Positions 21,701 to 32,477 of a DNA stretch of 64,000 bases are shown piece by piece. The first letter of the stretch is position 1. Each line of letters begins with the position of its first letter. The DNA lies in NCBI GenBank assembly GCA_030144725.1, contig JASKMD010000005.1, positions 186,001 to 250,000 on the forward strand, written 5' to 3'. The translations under genes and the position numbers were made by a program. A model generated the notes under the pieces. It searched no databases, had not been told where the DNA came from, and worked only from the letters and a program-made list of their open reading frames with translations. Source of the stretch: Haematococcus lacustris. Its lineage: Eukaryota > Chlorophyta > Chlorophyceae > Chlamydomonadales > Haematococcaceae.

Positions 21701-24700
21701 GGGGCGGCGTGGAGGGGAGGGGAGGCGGCGGCCCCCCAGGGGGTGAGCAAGCTGGGCGTGCTAACAGTAGCCCCAACACCAAGGGTGTGCCTGGGGGCAG
21801 TGGAACCTGGGCAGCAGCAGCAGCAGCAGCAGCAGTAGCAGTAGCTCCTCCTGTACTCAATGCCAGCAGCAAGGTCTGAAATGAACACATGGCAGCAGCA
21901 CAAGCAGCAGCAGCGGTGGCGGCGGCGGCAGCAGCAGCAGGAGGAGGATGAGCAGCAGTGGCAGCGGGTGCAAGAGCATCAGGCAGTAGCTGTGGCTGAG
22001 ACAGGCGCTCTATGGTAACCAGGAAGACCTAGGGCAGGAGGGCGGCAGCAGACAGACACCATCTTGACCCTCCTGCCCCTTCATCCACCCTAACCCACAC
22101 CCCACCCCTACCCCCGCCTTCCCCTTCGCTGCTCATACCTGCACCGCTCCCCCGCCTCCTCCTCCTCAACTCATACCTGCACGCATGCCCTTGAGGGGGG
22201 GTCCACTGCTGGGAAGAGCTTGCAGTACTCGGCATTGGCGGCGGCAAAGTGGCCCATGTTGGCCAGCAGCAGGTGGCAGTACAGGGCGTGGTGCAGGCTG
22301 AAGCCATGGGCAGACAGCTGCTGCTTAACAGCCTGCGCAAGGCCAGGCCAGGCCAGGGCAGGGCAGAGCTGAGAACCTGTTGGAGCAAGGCATGCTAGGT
22401 TCAGCCAGCCCATCAGGGGTTGAGCTAACTGTATCTCAAGTGTGATTTCTGTTTTAGGCTCCGCTCAGTGACGTAGTGCTTTACTGTGTTTGTCCGGTGA
22501 AGCGCTGCCTCTTAGCGAGGGCCTCGTTCTCTTTCAGGTTATGGGCCCACGGCACGGGTGCCGATGGTGAAATCAGAGGGAAACGTCAGCGCTCCAGCCG
22601 AGCAGCAACAGATGGCGCTCGTTATGCCACAGCCGTTGCCCCTGAATGAAGCCACTTCGTTTGTCGAGTGGCAACATGGGGCAATGGGCCAGTTGAGGCT
22701 GGCCGGGCTGTGGAAGGCAATGGTTGGCGAGGACACAGACCCAGTTCGTTGTGAATGAGCGTATTCGTGGCTGCTGTGCAACTGCAAGTCGCACTACTTG
22801 CGACTTGTAGTGGCAGCCGAGACTGCAGCTGCAGCCTGGAAAGCCCTGCTGGCGGACCAGCAGCCAGACAGCTATCAGCTATGGGAACAGCTCAACAGCC
22901 TGCAGATGCAACCCGGCGAGACCGTGGGGCAAGTGCACAGCAGGCTGCTGGAGATTGTGTGGCAGCTGTCAGCTGCCAAGGAGCAAGTCAGCGAGCCCCA
23001 GCAGGTCATGGCCTTGTTGAAGGCTATGCCTCCCTTGCCGCAGTATGAGAATGCAAGGGACTTCATCACATTTGGGTCTCTGCGCTCCCCACTCTCCCTC
23101 ACCGAAGTCAAGCGCACGCTGCAGATTGCAGAATCCCGTGCGCAGCTGGAGGCTGGAGTGTCAGCCCAGCTGGCTGCAGTGCGTCTCCGGGGCAAGGGTG
23201 GGGGTGGTGGGGGTGGTGGGGGTGGCAGCAGCAGCAGCGGTGGCAGCAGCAGCCGCACGCAGCCGGCTGCCGTGCCGGCAGCCTCCTCCTCATCCTCAAC
23301 CGCTCCGCCACGCCCACGGGCAGCCGCCAACATCAAGTGCTTCTAATGTGGCAAGCGTGGCCACTACGCACGAGACTGCCCAAACCCTCCAAGAGATGGT
23401 GGTATGGCGGGGTGTGGGGCTGGTGGTGAGGGTGGTAGTGCAGGGGGTGGTGGGGGTGGTTGGGCTGGTGCGGGCAACAGCAACAGTGGGTCATCAGGGT
23501 TGTCGAGCGTCACCCTCGCTGCTGTGCATGCGGGCACACTCAGCCATGTGGTTGGCGCAGCCCCCCCCTTGCCTGCCTGCATGCCTGCTGAGGCAGGTGT
23601 GGGAGTGGGTAGGGCTGAGGTGCACAGCTGCAGCGCAGAAGGGGGCAGTGTGGTCAGCTGCAGGGACATGACCTGCTGTTGGAGCCATGCAGTAGGGCTC
23701 TCCCCTATGCTGCCCTGTGTGGTCGACAAGCATGCCTCTCATGCCCCTGAGCCAGCTGCAGAGCCAGCCTTGCTAGCTGTTGCCTCTACCCAGCAGCTGG
23801 ACAGCAGCATGAGGGTGTGGGTGGCAGATTCTGGGGCTAGTCACCACATCACCCCTGAGCGCTCCTTGCTGCATGGGTATCAAGGGTTTGCGCAGCCAGT
23901 CCCTATGGGGCTGGGCAGCTGTATGCCTATGGGAAGGGCAGGGTGCGGCTGGCAGTGGATGGGGTGAGGATGGAGCTGCAGGATGTGTTGTGAGCTTCTG
24001 AGGCCAGCACCAACTATTTCTCCACCCTCGCAGCAGCTCAGAAGGGCTGGGAGATCAGGCAAACAGCTGACACCATCACCATGGAGTCCAGCAAGGGGGA
24101 GCTGGTCAAGGGCAGTATCAGCTCAGCGGGAGGCAGTATCAGCTCAAGTATCAGCTCAAGTATCAGCTCAAGTATCAGCTCAAGTATCAGCTCAAGTATC
24201 AGCTCAAGTATCAGCTCAAGTATCAGCTCAAGTATCAGCTCAAGTATCAGCTCAAGTATCAGCTCAAGTATCAGCTCAAGTATCAGCTCAAGTATCAGCT
24301 CAAGTATCAGCTCAAGTATCAGCTCAAGTATCAGCTCAAGTATCAGCTCAAGTATCAGCTCAAGTATCAGCTCAAGTATCAGCTCAAGTATCAGCTCAAG
24401 GAGGCAGTATCAGCTTAAGGGGAGGCAGTATCAGCTCAGCGGTAGCGCGCAGCCTGCTGTGGTAGCATGTGAGCCACCAGCCTCAGCGCAGGCTGTGACT
24501 GCGGTCACTCCGCAGTTGCTGCATGAGAGGCTGGGCCACCTTAGTTACCGAGCCATTGGTGATATGATCAGCAAGGGAATGGTGGAAGGGGTGGAACTCA
24601 GCGCGGGGCAGTGCAGAGCAGCAGGTAGTGGGGTGTGTCCTGGCTGTGCAGCGGGCAAGCTGCACCGGCGTGTAGCCGACACGCTGCCCTCCCTTGCTGC

Positions 24701-27700
24701 CCGGGTTGCGGCACCCTGCGACCTTGTGCACACTAATGTGTGCGGTCCCCTCCGCATTCCCAATGCTGCTGGCTACTGCTTTGTGCTCACCTTCCTTGAT
24801 GAGCACAGTGGGCTGTCACTCATCGCCCTTCTCAAGGCCAAGTCAGAGGTGCCAGCAGCCATCAGGGATGCAGTCGAGTGGTTTGAGACACAGGGGGGCC
24901 GCAAGGTCAAGGTGTTGCGCAGCGACCGGGGAACTGAGTATGTCAACCAGGCTGTCAGGGAGTTCCTCAGTGGGAAAGGTATCATCCACCAGCAGACCGC
25001 CCCGTACAGCCCGCAGCAGAATGGCAGCGCAGAACGCCTCAACCGCACGCTGTTTGAGAAGGGTCGGTGCCTGCTGTACAGCAGTGGGCTCTCAGTCAAC
25101 TTCTGGCCCTATGCCTTGCGCTTTGCCAATTATGTGCGCAACCAGTCCCTGGTGAGAGGCAAGGCGGGAACTCCCTGGGAGCTGTTCTGGGGGGTGCGGC
25201 CCGACCTGTTAGCGTTGCGGGTGTTCGGGGCACGGGCGTATGCCCATGTGCCCGAGCACATGCGCAGCAAGTTGGGCAGCAAAGCGGTACAGGGGGTATT
25301 TGTGGGATATGAGCTGAGCAGCAAGGCTTACCAAATGCTGCTACCTGGTGGCAAGCTCTTGATCACCAAGGACGTGGTGTTCGATGAGCTAGACCGGGGG
25401 CCGCCCACCCGGGAGGCAGATCTGGCTATGCTCTTGCCACAGCCTGAGCCAGAGCCGGGGGTGCCGGTGCCGCACGCTATGCATGTGCCGGTTCAGGTGC
25501 ATGCGCCAGCACCGCCAGCACCGCCAGCCCCTCTAGAGCTCGTGCCAGCACCACAGGGTGCAACCAGCAGCACTGGGGCTGGCAGCGGCAGCAGCGCAGG
25601 GGATGGCAGCGGTGCAGCTGGCAGCGGTGCAGCTGGCAGCGGTGGGGGCACAGAGGCTGATGGCAGCGGTGCAGCTGGCAGCGGTGGGGGCACAAGGGCT
25701 GGTGGCAGCGGCAGTAGCGCAGCGGGTGCAGCAGGTGGGGAAGGTAGTGGTGCTGCAAACCTCCCTGCGCCAATCTAGCCGGCTGCGGGGTATTCAGCCT
25801 GAGTTCGCCGGTGTCAGATCTGTGGCTGTGGCAGAGCTTCCTGCAGAAGGGCCAGCAATTCCAGCTACCATTGAGGAGGCTTTGGCTGGGCCGCAGTCAG
25901 AGCAGTGGTCATTGGCTGCTGATGAGGAGATGCAGTCGTTGCTGAGCTATGGCACCTGGGAGCTGGTTGAGCTGCCCGAGGGGTGCCATCTCCTAGATAA
26001 CCGCTGGGTGTTTTCAATCAAGCGGGATGGGCGGGGCAGCATAGTGCGGTTCAAGGCGAGGCTGGTGGTCAAGGGGCGGGAGGGCAAGGGGCAAGGGGCG
26101 GGAGGGCATTGATTTGGGTTGAGCTAACTGTATCTCAAGTGTGATTTCTGTTTTAGGCTCCGCTCAGTGACGTAGTGCTTTACTGTGTTTGTCCGGTGAA
26201 GCGCTGCCTCTTAGCGAGGGCCTCGTTCTCTTTCAGAACCCTTGGCCACAATACTCAAGGTGAGGACGACGATCAGAAAGCTCCCGCTCTTGTCCCGCTC
26301 CCACTCCTGCCCCGCCCATCATACGTCCCTGCCCCTGCCCCTGCCCCTCTCCCCCTGCCCCTCTCCCCCTGCCCCTCTCCCCCTGCCCCTCTCCCCCTGC
26401 CCCTCTCCCCCTGCCCCTCTCCCCCTGCCCCTCTCCCCCTGCCCCTCTCCCCCTGCCCCTCTCCCCCTGCCCCTCTCCCCCTGCCCCTCTCCCCCTGCCC
26501 CTGACGCACCTGCAGCACCTTGGCCAGAGCACCGCCCGTATCACACTCCTGAAGCTCCTGGCCACGACCCAGCACATGCTTCAGACGCGCCCAGCAGCTG
26601 ACCTGAGGTCAGGGGGCAGCAGCAGCAGCAGCAGCAGCAGCTGTTCACAGACACAGCCAGGAGCAGCAGCACAGCAGGACAAAAGCAGCAGAATCAGAGT
26701 CAGCAAGGACACCATCAAGCAAAGGGGCGACAGCTACAGGCGATCCCCCAACCCATCCAATCGAGCTCAGCTATCGTCTGCCTGCTCCCTTCCCAGCCCC
26801 TGCCACCCCGTTCACCGCCATCCCTCCACATCGTTGTACCCCTCCCCCCCTCCTCCTCCCTCCTCCCCCCGCCCCCCACCCCCTACCAAGGTCTGCCTCC
26901 TCCCTTCCCATTTCTCTCCCTCTCATCCCCCCGCCCCCCCTCACCCTGCCCTCCCCCCCCTTCAGGACCCCCAGCTGCTGACCTGCCCAGCACCCGGGTC
27001 ATCGCGTACCTGCACGTAGTCCCTGCCCACATGGCAGCTGAGCTGCACCACGCACTGCTCCTCAGGCCACGGGCAATCAAGTGAGGAGCGGGAGGAGCGC
27101 GCTGCCCAGCCAGTGCTGCCGCCAGGACAGTAGTCGTCAGGCACCTGCAGGCCAACAGCCGGGTTATGCAGGCCCACAACCATTGCAGGCCCACAGCCCA
27201 GGCTGAGGCGGCAGGGCGGCTGCTTCAGGGGCTGCCCACCCCTTGGCACCTGCAGGGCCTCAGCCCCCCACACCCTCACCACCTCCTTTGCCTCTCCCCC
27301 TTCCCTCAACCCCTCAGCCCCTCACAGCCCCTGCCCTCTGCCTGATGCCCCAAGGTGGAGCAAGCAAGCGTGCTCTGCCCACCCACCTGCACCACCCCAG
27401 CCGCCGCACCGCCACCCTCAGCCCCCCCTGACCCCAGCTGACCGGCTCGCCCTGCCCCCAGGGAGTGCATCAGTGGGGCGCTGTTCCTCATCAGCACTGG
27501 CCGGGGCAGGAGGCTGTGGAGCGGGGCACAACCAGCCCCCCCATGGCTGCCGCCCTGCGACCCTGAGCTGGCAGCAGCAGCAGCAGCAGGGACACGGGGG
27601 CGCAGGGGGTGGGTGGGAGGGTGGGAGGGTGAGTGAGTGGGCTGGTAGGTCTGCAACAGCTACAATGATTTAGGAAGAGGGAATCACCCTGGTCACAGTA

Positions 27701-28469
27701 GGGTTTTCCCCCCTCTGACTCACCTGTCTACCCAGCCCCTGCCGCTGCCGCACCTGCCATCATGGCCCCAGGTTGGGGGTTCAACTCCTGGGAGCGCACA
27801 GGGGCTGCTGCTGGAGGGGTGCAGGGAGGTGGCGGCAGAGGTAGCTGGGCAGGTGAGGGGGAGCAGGGGGTGCTGGCGCTGCCCCCCACAGCTGCTGCCT
27901 GACCCCTTATGGGTCCTCTACCCCATACTGCAGTGCCGCTGGCTGAGCTGCTGCTGGTGCTGGTGCTGCCGCAGCTGCCTGCCCCAAGTTGGCCCCCTAT
28001 CCCCAGATCAGTCGGCAGAGTGTTGCTGGCACTGCTGACAGCCTGGGGAGCTGGGGGTGAGTGTGGGTTGGGGAGGAGGGGGAGGAGGGGAGGGGGAGGG
28101 GGACGGGGCCCAAGGCAGTCAGATGGACTGGCGGTGGGTTTGGGCTGCAGGTGAAAGGCAGTGGGGTACAGGTGGCCCACAGGGGCTGTGGTGCTGCTGC
28201 CTGGCGCCATGACGACCTGGGTGGGGCGGCAGGAGGCAGGGGTGGCAGGGGGCAGGGGCGGCAGGGGGCAGGGGCGGCAGGAGGCAGGGGTCCACCAGCA
28301 GGTGCTACCATGAGCGGTGCAGGCAGGGGAGGAAGGGGAGGGGATGTCTGGGGTGGTTGTGGCTATGGAGGGCAGTGAGAAGAGCGGATGTGAATGATGA
28401 ATGAGTGGAGGCTAGCTTGTTTCTCTTGTACTAATAAAAGGTCAAGGACAAGGTGAAGGTGAAGGTGAA

Positions 28470-28501
<32 letters not shown>

Positions 28502-29841
28502 CCAAGGTCAAGGCCAAGGTCAAGGTCAAGGTCAAGGTCAGCATGGAAGCCTCCCTCACGCCTCCCCCCATGCTATCCCCTGCTGACTATACACCCCAAA
28601 CCTTTGCATGCATCTCACCCTTTCTGATGCGCACCTCAAACTCGTCCAGTACAATGCGGGCTTGGCTGAACAGCGGGCAGTCCAGTGTCATGCTCTCGTA
28701 CTCGCCCCCCTCTCCGCACACATTGCTGCCAAACCGCTGCTCCAGGCGCAGCAACAGCGGCTCCATGTGGGCCAGACCCTTGCCCACGTGCCGGCTGGGG
28801 TCCAAACCAAGTGCGGCCGTCTTCACTAAGATGGCGTCCAAACCGGACTCGATCATGTCCCTGCATAGCGCGGGAGCGCGCGGGTACGTGCGGAGCAGGC
28901 AGGGGGCAGGGGGCGCGATCAGGCACACGCTCTGACCCCGACGCCGCCCGGTAGAAAGAAGAATAGTCGCAAAGTCACTCGCGACCTCACACTTGCTCAC
29001 ACCTGAGCAGACCGCGCTGCGGCTGGTGCCAGAGCGGCGCCAGCGACACCAGGTTGAGGCGGGCGCACACACTCTCCACTCGCAGGCGTTGGTAGTCGCT
29101 CGCGATGGCGCCGCTGACCACCCCGGTGACCCCGGGGATGCGCTCTTTGATAAACGCCAGCAGAGCTGCAAGGTCCTCCACCTCGTCCCCCTCGGTTTTG
29201 GTGTATGTCAGGTCCTGCACCAAGACGAGCTGGCAAGACTACTGTGGCAAGGGGTGACGGGCAACACGTTGTGAGGGCACGGAAGCTGCACAGAAATGCC
29301 CGGTGAGGGTAGGGGTAGAGGTTGGGGGTGATAGGAGAGAGCATGGCAGATGAGGATGATAGTGGGGGTGAGGAGAGAGTGCCTAGGTCAAGTTGAGAGG
29401 GCGTGGGGATGAGGGCGCGGGGCGAGGTGAAGGGCAGGGGTGAGTGCAAGATGGCGTCAGCCACAGCAGCAGGGGTGTGGTTGCAGCTGCTAGGAGGACC
29501 TGGTGGGTGCTGCGGCCACTGATGTTGCGCCGAAAAAGTGGCACATTCATGCAAGCTGGGTACAGGGCCAGCAGCTGGTGGCCCACCTGCAGCCAGCAAG
29601 CGGCACGCAAATGTGCTGCCGGGTCGAGGTGGTGGGCATGCCACATGCCAAAAAACTGGTGTCGGAGCACCGAGGCCTGCGGCTTGCTTACTGTTTGGAA
29701 CATGTAGCTGTCCAGCTCGTCGGGGCCTCCGGCTTTGGGCACCAGGTTGGCCATCGCTACAATCTCGTGGCCCTGCCGCTGTGCCAGCATCATTGCGAAA
29801 CATGAGTCCTTCCCGCCACTGACCAAAGCGACCACCTTCAT
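17889..29841 (-). CDS. DPH6: Diphthine-ammonia ligase (DPH6) with RidA-like C-terminal domains
   Basis: The product performs the last step of diphthamide synthesis on elongation factor 2, ATP-dependent amidation of diphthine in the cytosol. Clear exons are 29841-29692 (MKVVALVSGGKDS, the PP-loop), 29586-29500 (VGHQLLALYPACMNVPLFRR), 29214-29003 (GDEVEDLAALL, VSGAIASDYQRLRVE), 28860-28635 (NVCGEGGEYESMTLDCPLF), one from 28216 (APVGHLYPTAFHLQPK), 22332-22177 (RidA 1: FAAANAEYCKLFP, PPSRACVQ), one ending 21324 (SISPWAPSCIGPYSQ), and 20982-20773 (RidA 2: GGLVHLAGVIPLDPAT). Probable later exons lie near 19.8, 19.4, 18.5, 18.4 and 18.1 kb. Exons between 28.1 and 22.4 kb are unresolved. A copia element sits antisense inside, and introns hold GGGGGA and GGGGCA arrays. 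The domain order matches plant and fungal DPH6. The 3-prime end is the least certain part. Confidence 0.85.
17905..17960 (+). repeat. tRNA-like fragment with B box
   Basis: The sequence TACTGGGTTCGAGCCCCGGC contains a perfect B-box core (GGTTCGAGCC) and follows a CCGCGGCCAGCGGAG stem-like stretch. No A box or full cloverleaf could be made, so it is best read as a SINE or tRNA relic at the end of the DPH6 gene. Confidence 0.35.
19457..19681. repeat. (GGGGGA)n array, about 37 copies
   Basis: This is an almost perfect hexamer array on the plus strand inside a DPH6 intron. All-G/A composition gives very high G-quadruplex potential on the plus strand. Confidence 0.98.
21018..21321. repeat. (GGGGCA)n array
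   Basis: This is a nearly perfect GGGGCA hexamer array, interrupted only near 21050-21120, in the DPH6 intron directly beside the exon that ends at 21324. Confidence 0.97.
22421..22536 (+). repeat. Copia 5-prime LTR
   Basis: This 116-base LTR begins TGAGCTAACTGTATC and ends CGTTCTCTTTCA, and appears identical to 26120-26235. The shared sequence extends a few bases outward on each side. Confidence 0.93.
22558..26112 (+). pseudogene. Copia gag-pol, disabled
   Basis: Gag starts near 22558 (MPMVKSEGNVS) and is broken by a stop at 22756, then resumes (LWEQLNSLQMQPGETVGQV). The CCHC knuckle reads KCF-stop-CGKRGHYARDC near 23343-23380, so a Tyr codon has become TAA. Protease follows in another frame (VWVADSGASHHITP, about 23815). 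Integrase (24.5-25.4 kb) has the HH-CC region (LHERLGHLSYRAIG, VCPGCAAGKLH), LVHTNVCGP, RSDRGTEYVNQ and NGSAERLNRTL. The first catalytic Asp is Asn here. The reverse transcriptase begins (ADEEMQSLLSYGTWELVELP, RFKARLVVKG) and ends at 26112; its catalytic motifs and RNase H are deleted. Gly/Ser-rich repeats separate integrase and RT. The copy cannot move by itself. Confidence 0.9.
24111..24405 (+). repeat. 12-bp tandem repeat coding Ser-Ile-Ser-Ser
   Basis: About 23 units of AGTATCAGCTCA lie between protease and integrase of the copia element. The array is in frame with integrase and adds a (SISS)n linker; another frame reads VSAQ units. Confidence 0.97.
26120..26235 (+). repeat. Copia 3-prime LTR
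   Basis: This appears base-for-base identical to the 5-prime LTR at 22421-22536. The truncated RT frame ends only 7 bases before it, so the deletion removed everything from mid-RT to the polypurine region. Confidence 0.93.
26326..26502. repeat. 14-bp C-rich minisatellite
   Basis: Tandem TGCCCCTCTCCCCC units (about 12 copies) lie just beyond the copia 3-prime LTR in a DPH6 intron or unresolved exon region. Confidence 0.95.
28447..28539. repeat. (AAGGTC)n array
   Basis: Hexamer repeats AAGGTC/AAGGTG/AAGGCC lie in the DPH6 intron downstream of the exon ending at 28635. Confidence 0.95.
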
Positions 29842-29879
29842 CGCTTCCAACGGGACGGGCTCTATCGCTGCGGCTCTCG

Positions 29880-30154
29880 GGGTATATATTACATGCAATC
29901 ACAACTTTTGATCCCTACAGCCCTCATGCAACACCAAAATAAAGCATAAGTTGTAATCAAATACAGGCTGCGAGTTCATCATTGTAAAGGCTACTACTAG
30001 CAATGCCCACTTCAGCTCAGCCTTCTGGTGTGTGTGCCTCCAGATCTACTACTAGCAAGAGCTCTAACTAACCCTACAGCTCTCACTCACACACATCCCC
30101 TTTGTGAAGGGTTTAGTATCTTGTTTTCTTGGATTGTCTTGCTGTAGCTGGCTA
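29880..30154 (-). repeat. Fanzor family A 3-prime flank, copy 1
   Basis: This is the non-coding sequence directly downstream of the Fanzor A fragment. Parts recur at 37776-37915 (GATCACAACTTTTGATC, CTACAGCCCTCATGCAACACC, CCTTCTGGTGTGTGTGCCTCC) and 39400-39499 (CTACTACTAGCAAGAGCTCT, CACATCCCCTTTGTG hairpin, TTGTTTTCTTGGATTGTC). Conservation outside coding sequence suggests the right end of the mobile unit, where guide RNAs of TnpB/Fanzor loci lie. It abuts the DPH6 start at 29841. Confidence 0.65.
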
Positions 30155-30522
30155 TCACCGCCACTTGCGCCGCCACTTGCGCAACAGGGCCTTGTCGGGC
30201 AGGTACACCCACTCCTGGCCTGGCTGGCCTAGCTTTGGCATGGCTGGGCGGCCATCCCAGTAGCACAGCTCAGTGGGGCGTGGGCCTGGGCCGACTGCAC
30301 AGCGGCGGATGTTCAGCGCGGCTGACACGTCCCGGTCATAGAACCTGCACATGGGTGTGGGAGGTGCATGGAGTCAAGTCATGTGCATGTCATGTGGGAT
30401 ATGTTGCGGCCATGCACATGTGCAGTGCCAGGCCAGTGCTTACCTGATGTTGTTGCTTGTTAAGCACATCAAGCCCCGGACTTGGGACCGCTTTGCCCTT
30501 GCTGTACACTGGCCGCAACCAC
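30155..30522 (-). pseudogene. Fanzor (eukaryotic TnpB) family A C-terminal remnant
   Basis: Two exons join in phase on the minus strand: 30522-30444 (donor CAG/GTAAGC) and 30344-30155. The first carries a zinc-ribbon half (CGQCTARAKRSQ, then VRGLMCLTSNN). The second begins FYDRDVSAALNIRR, the RuvC-III signature D/N-R-D-x-x-A-A-L-N-I of TnpB and Fanzor RNA-guided nucleases. A tail follows (PRPTELCYWDGRPAMPKLG, LRKWRRKWR) before the stop. No RuvC-I/II block is recognisable upstream to about 31.2 kb, although a VYLDKDTGMCLDL frame near 30.7 kb could be a piece of it. Only one CxxC plus one Cys is visible. It is probably a 5-prime truncated copy. Confidence 0.75.
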
Positions 30523-31199
30523 CTGCATGGACACATGAGGCAATGCACATTTGTAAGATCATTCCTTACCTTCCCAATCTTGACCCTACCCATGGGCTGC
30601 AACCACCTTGACTCCACCACCACCTTGACTCTGTGAATGCCAGTGGCACCGAAAGGGGTGCTGCATGCATATCCCCGTGTGCTCCAGCCTGCAAGTCGAG
30701 GCACATGCCGGTGTCCTTGTCCAGGTACACCGCCCAACTATGGGCTTGGGGTGGTCAGCCCAAGGGCCATGCTCAGGAGGGGTCTGGGCAGGCCGAAGTT
30801 GGGCTGGCGGGGGAGAGGCCGGTGGCTGGCCGGGGGCGTGGATGGAAAGGTCAGATGGCGCACGATGTGTCAATGCGGTCTGAGGTGAGCCGAGTGTGGC
30901 TGAACCCTCGCTTAGCAGTGTCATCAAGGAAGTCGTGAGCAGGTTGCGGCCGTGGGCTGGGTAGTATTCGCGAGGTCATCGCTGGGGGCACGGCTGGCCG
31001 AGAAATTGGTGCATCGGGCAGCTGCTGGCGCGGCGCGTACGGTACAATTGGCATCAGGGCAGGCGGCGGCCAGTGGGCAGCCGGGGGCAGGACGGGGCAA
31101 GGCTGGGGGGGGAAATTGAAAGGATATAGACGAAGTAGTCAAGGTTTTGAACTTCAAGTCACATATGGTATTTTCTGGGGAAATGGGCAATACGTGAGG

Positions 31200-32470
31200 T
31201 AATGAAAAGGTACCCGGATGCTTCGTCTACCTGATGGTGTGAACAGCATGGGCGCAGTGCGTGTAGGGCTTGTGCCTTCTAACCTACCAGGGGTCACTTT
31301 CCTTTCAGTTGGGCTCAGGTCCAGAATTCAGGTCGTCCTGGAAGCTGTCGCCTTCCATCTAATGGTTCAGCCAGGGAGGGACCCATACTAAACATGCTGC
31401 ATGGACCAGCCACCGTCAGCCTGCCGTCAGTTGTGCACCTACTTTGTCGTATCACATCTGACGCAGCCTGTCCCCTTGATGCGGTGCTGTGCAGATCCCT
31501 CCTGGCAGCTGAGCAAGCAGCTGCACACACAAGCACTCCAGCCTGAGCCATGCTGTTAGCTGCAGAACAACGTGCGGGGTCACAACACGGTCATGAGCCA
31601 CAGCGTGCCATGATTTGCAAAGTCACACGGCCTGGAGAAGACGGCTGGAGCGGTGTCAGCCATTCACCATCACCTAGAGAAGGTAGCTGACCGCAAATGC
31701 TTACACAAGATGTGCTGCTGCTGCTGCTGGTTTCACGGCATGAGACCTGCCAGGTTGCTACGGTTACTTAGGCAGGTGTTGCAGCTGGACAGGGCAGCAT
31801 GGTGGGTGCAGTGCGGTGCCCTGGCAATGCTCCACACAGCCGACTGCATAGCTGCACTGTCGCCCTCTCCCCTGGGCCACAGCAGCGCCCATCAGCGGCA
31901 GCGGAGGTGAGGGGTGCTCAGCAGCTGCTCGTCAGTGCTCTCATTGCATGATGCCGCAGAACCCCTGCCAGCCTGCTCTGCAGCAAGCTTGTGATGATGC
32001 GTGGATGAGGGAGTGATTAGAGTGAGAGTACCCACAGGCCAACACGCTTTGCAGGCCATGCCTTGCATGAGCAGGAATGTTGGATTGAACCGAGAAAAGG
32101 AAGAAGCTAGTATGGCAGAGCCGATGTGTGTTCTCAAAGGGAGGAGCTGCCGCCTGGAGGAGGCGCGGCCTGATCCCACCACCTACCCTGGGCTGAACCA
32201 TGCTGGCACCATGCACGCCTCGCGTTCCCAAGCAGCCGCGTCACACCCTGCACCACCCACCACCACACACACCACCTGCTTGCGAGTAGGAGCTTGAGCA
32301 TGAGTCTTTGGCCCCGCATCCAGCTATAAGGATGTGTGTGTTGCAGCAGTGCTGGCAGGCGGATGCCATGTCATTATGGTGATGGTGGTGTCCACCTGCC
32401 TGCACCTCAACCTGTAGCCCTCACTCATGGCTTATGAGATGACAGCTGTGCGTCGCAAGCAAGCTGGTCA
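31200..32470. other. No gene recognised
   Basis: Short open frames occur on both strands but none shows domain-like sequence or matching splice neighbours. Later exons of the 32.5-33.6 kb minus-strand gene could lie here and be missed. Confidence 0.35.
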
Positions 32471-32477
32471 GCAGACC

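Larger units (their letters stand above)
22417..26240 (+). mobile_element. Ty1/copia LTR retrotransposon, internally deleted
   Basis: Two identical short LTRs (22421-22536 and 26120-26235, TG...CA) flank gag-pol on the plus strand, antisense to the host DPH6 gene. Directly after the 5-prime LTR is GGTTATGGGCCCA, complementary to the anticodon stem-loop of initiator tRNA-Met. This is the primer type used by Drosophila copia. Pol has the copia order protease, integrase, reverse transcriptase, but the latter is cut short. No clean 5-bp target duplication is visible; TCAG adjoins both outer edges if the LTR is taken as starting at 22417. Identical LTRs argue for a recent insertion. Confidence 0.92.

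Noticed and set aside
21066..21890. 274-codon minus-strand ORF with Leu-Pro repeats
   Set aside because: It is created by the GGGGCA array; only the segment ending at 21324 (SISPWAPSCIGPYSQ) looks like a true exon.
28997..29902. 301-codon ORF antiparallel to known signal
   Set aside because: It is a shadow frame over the DPH6 exons and introns; the true exons lie in other frames with PP-loop and RidA motifs.
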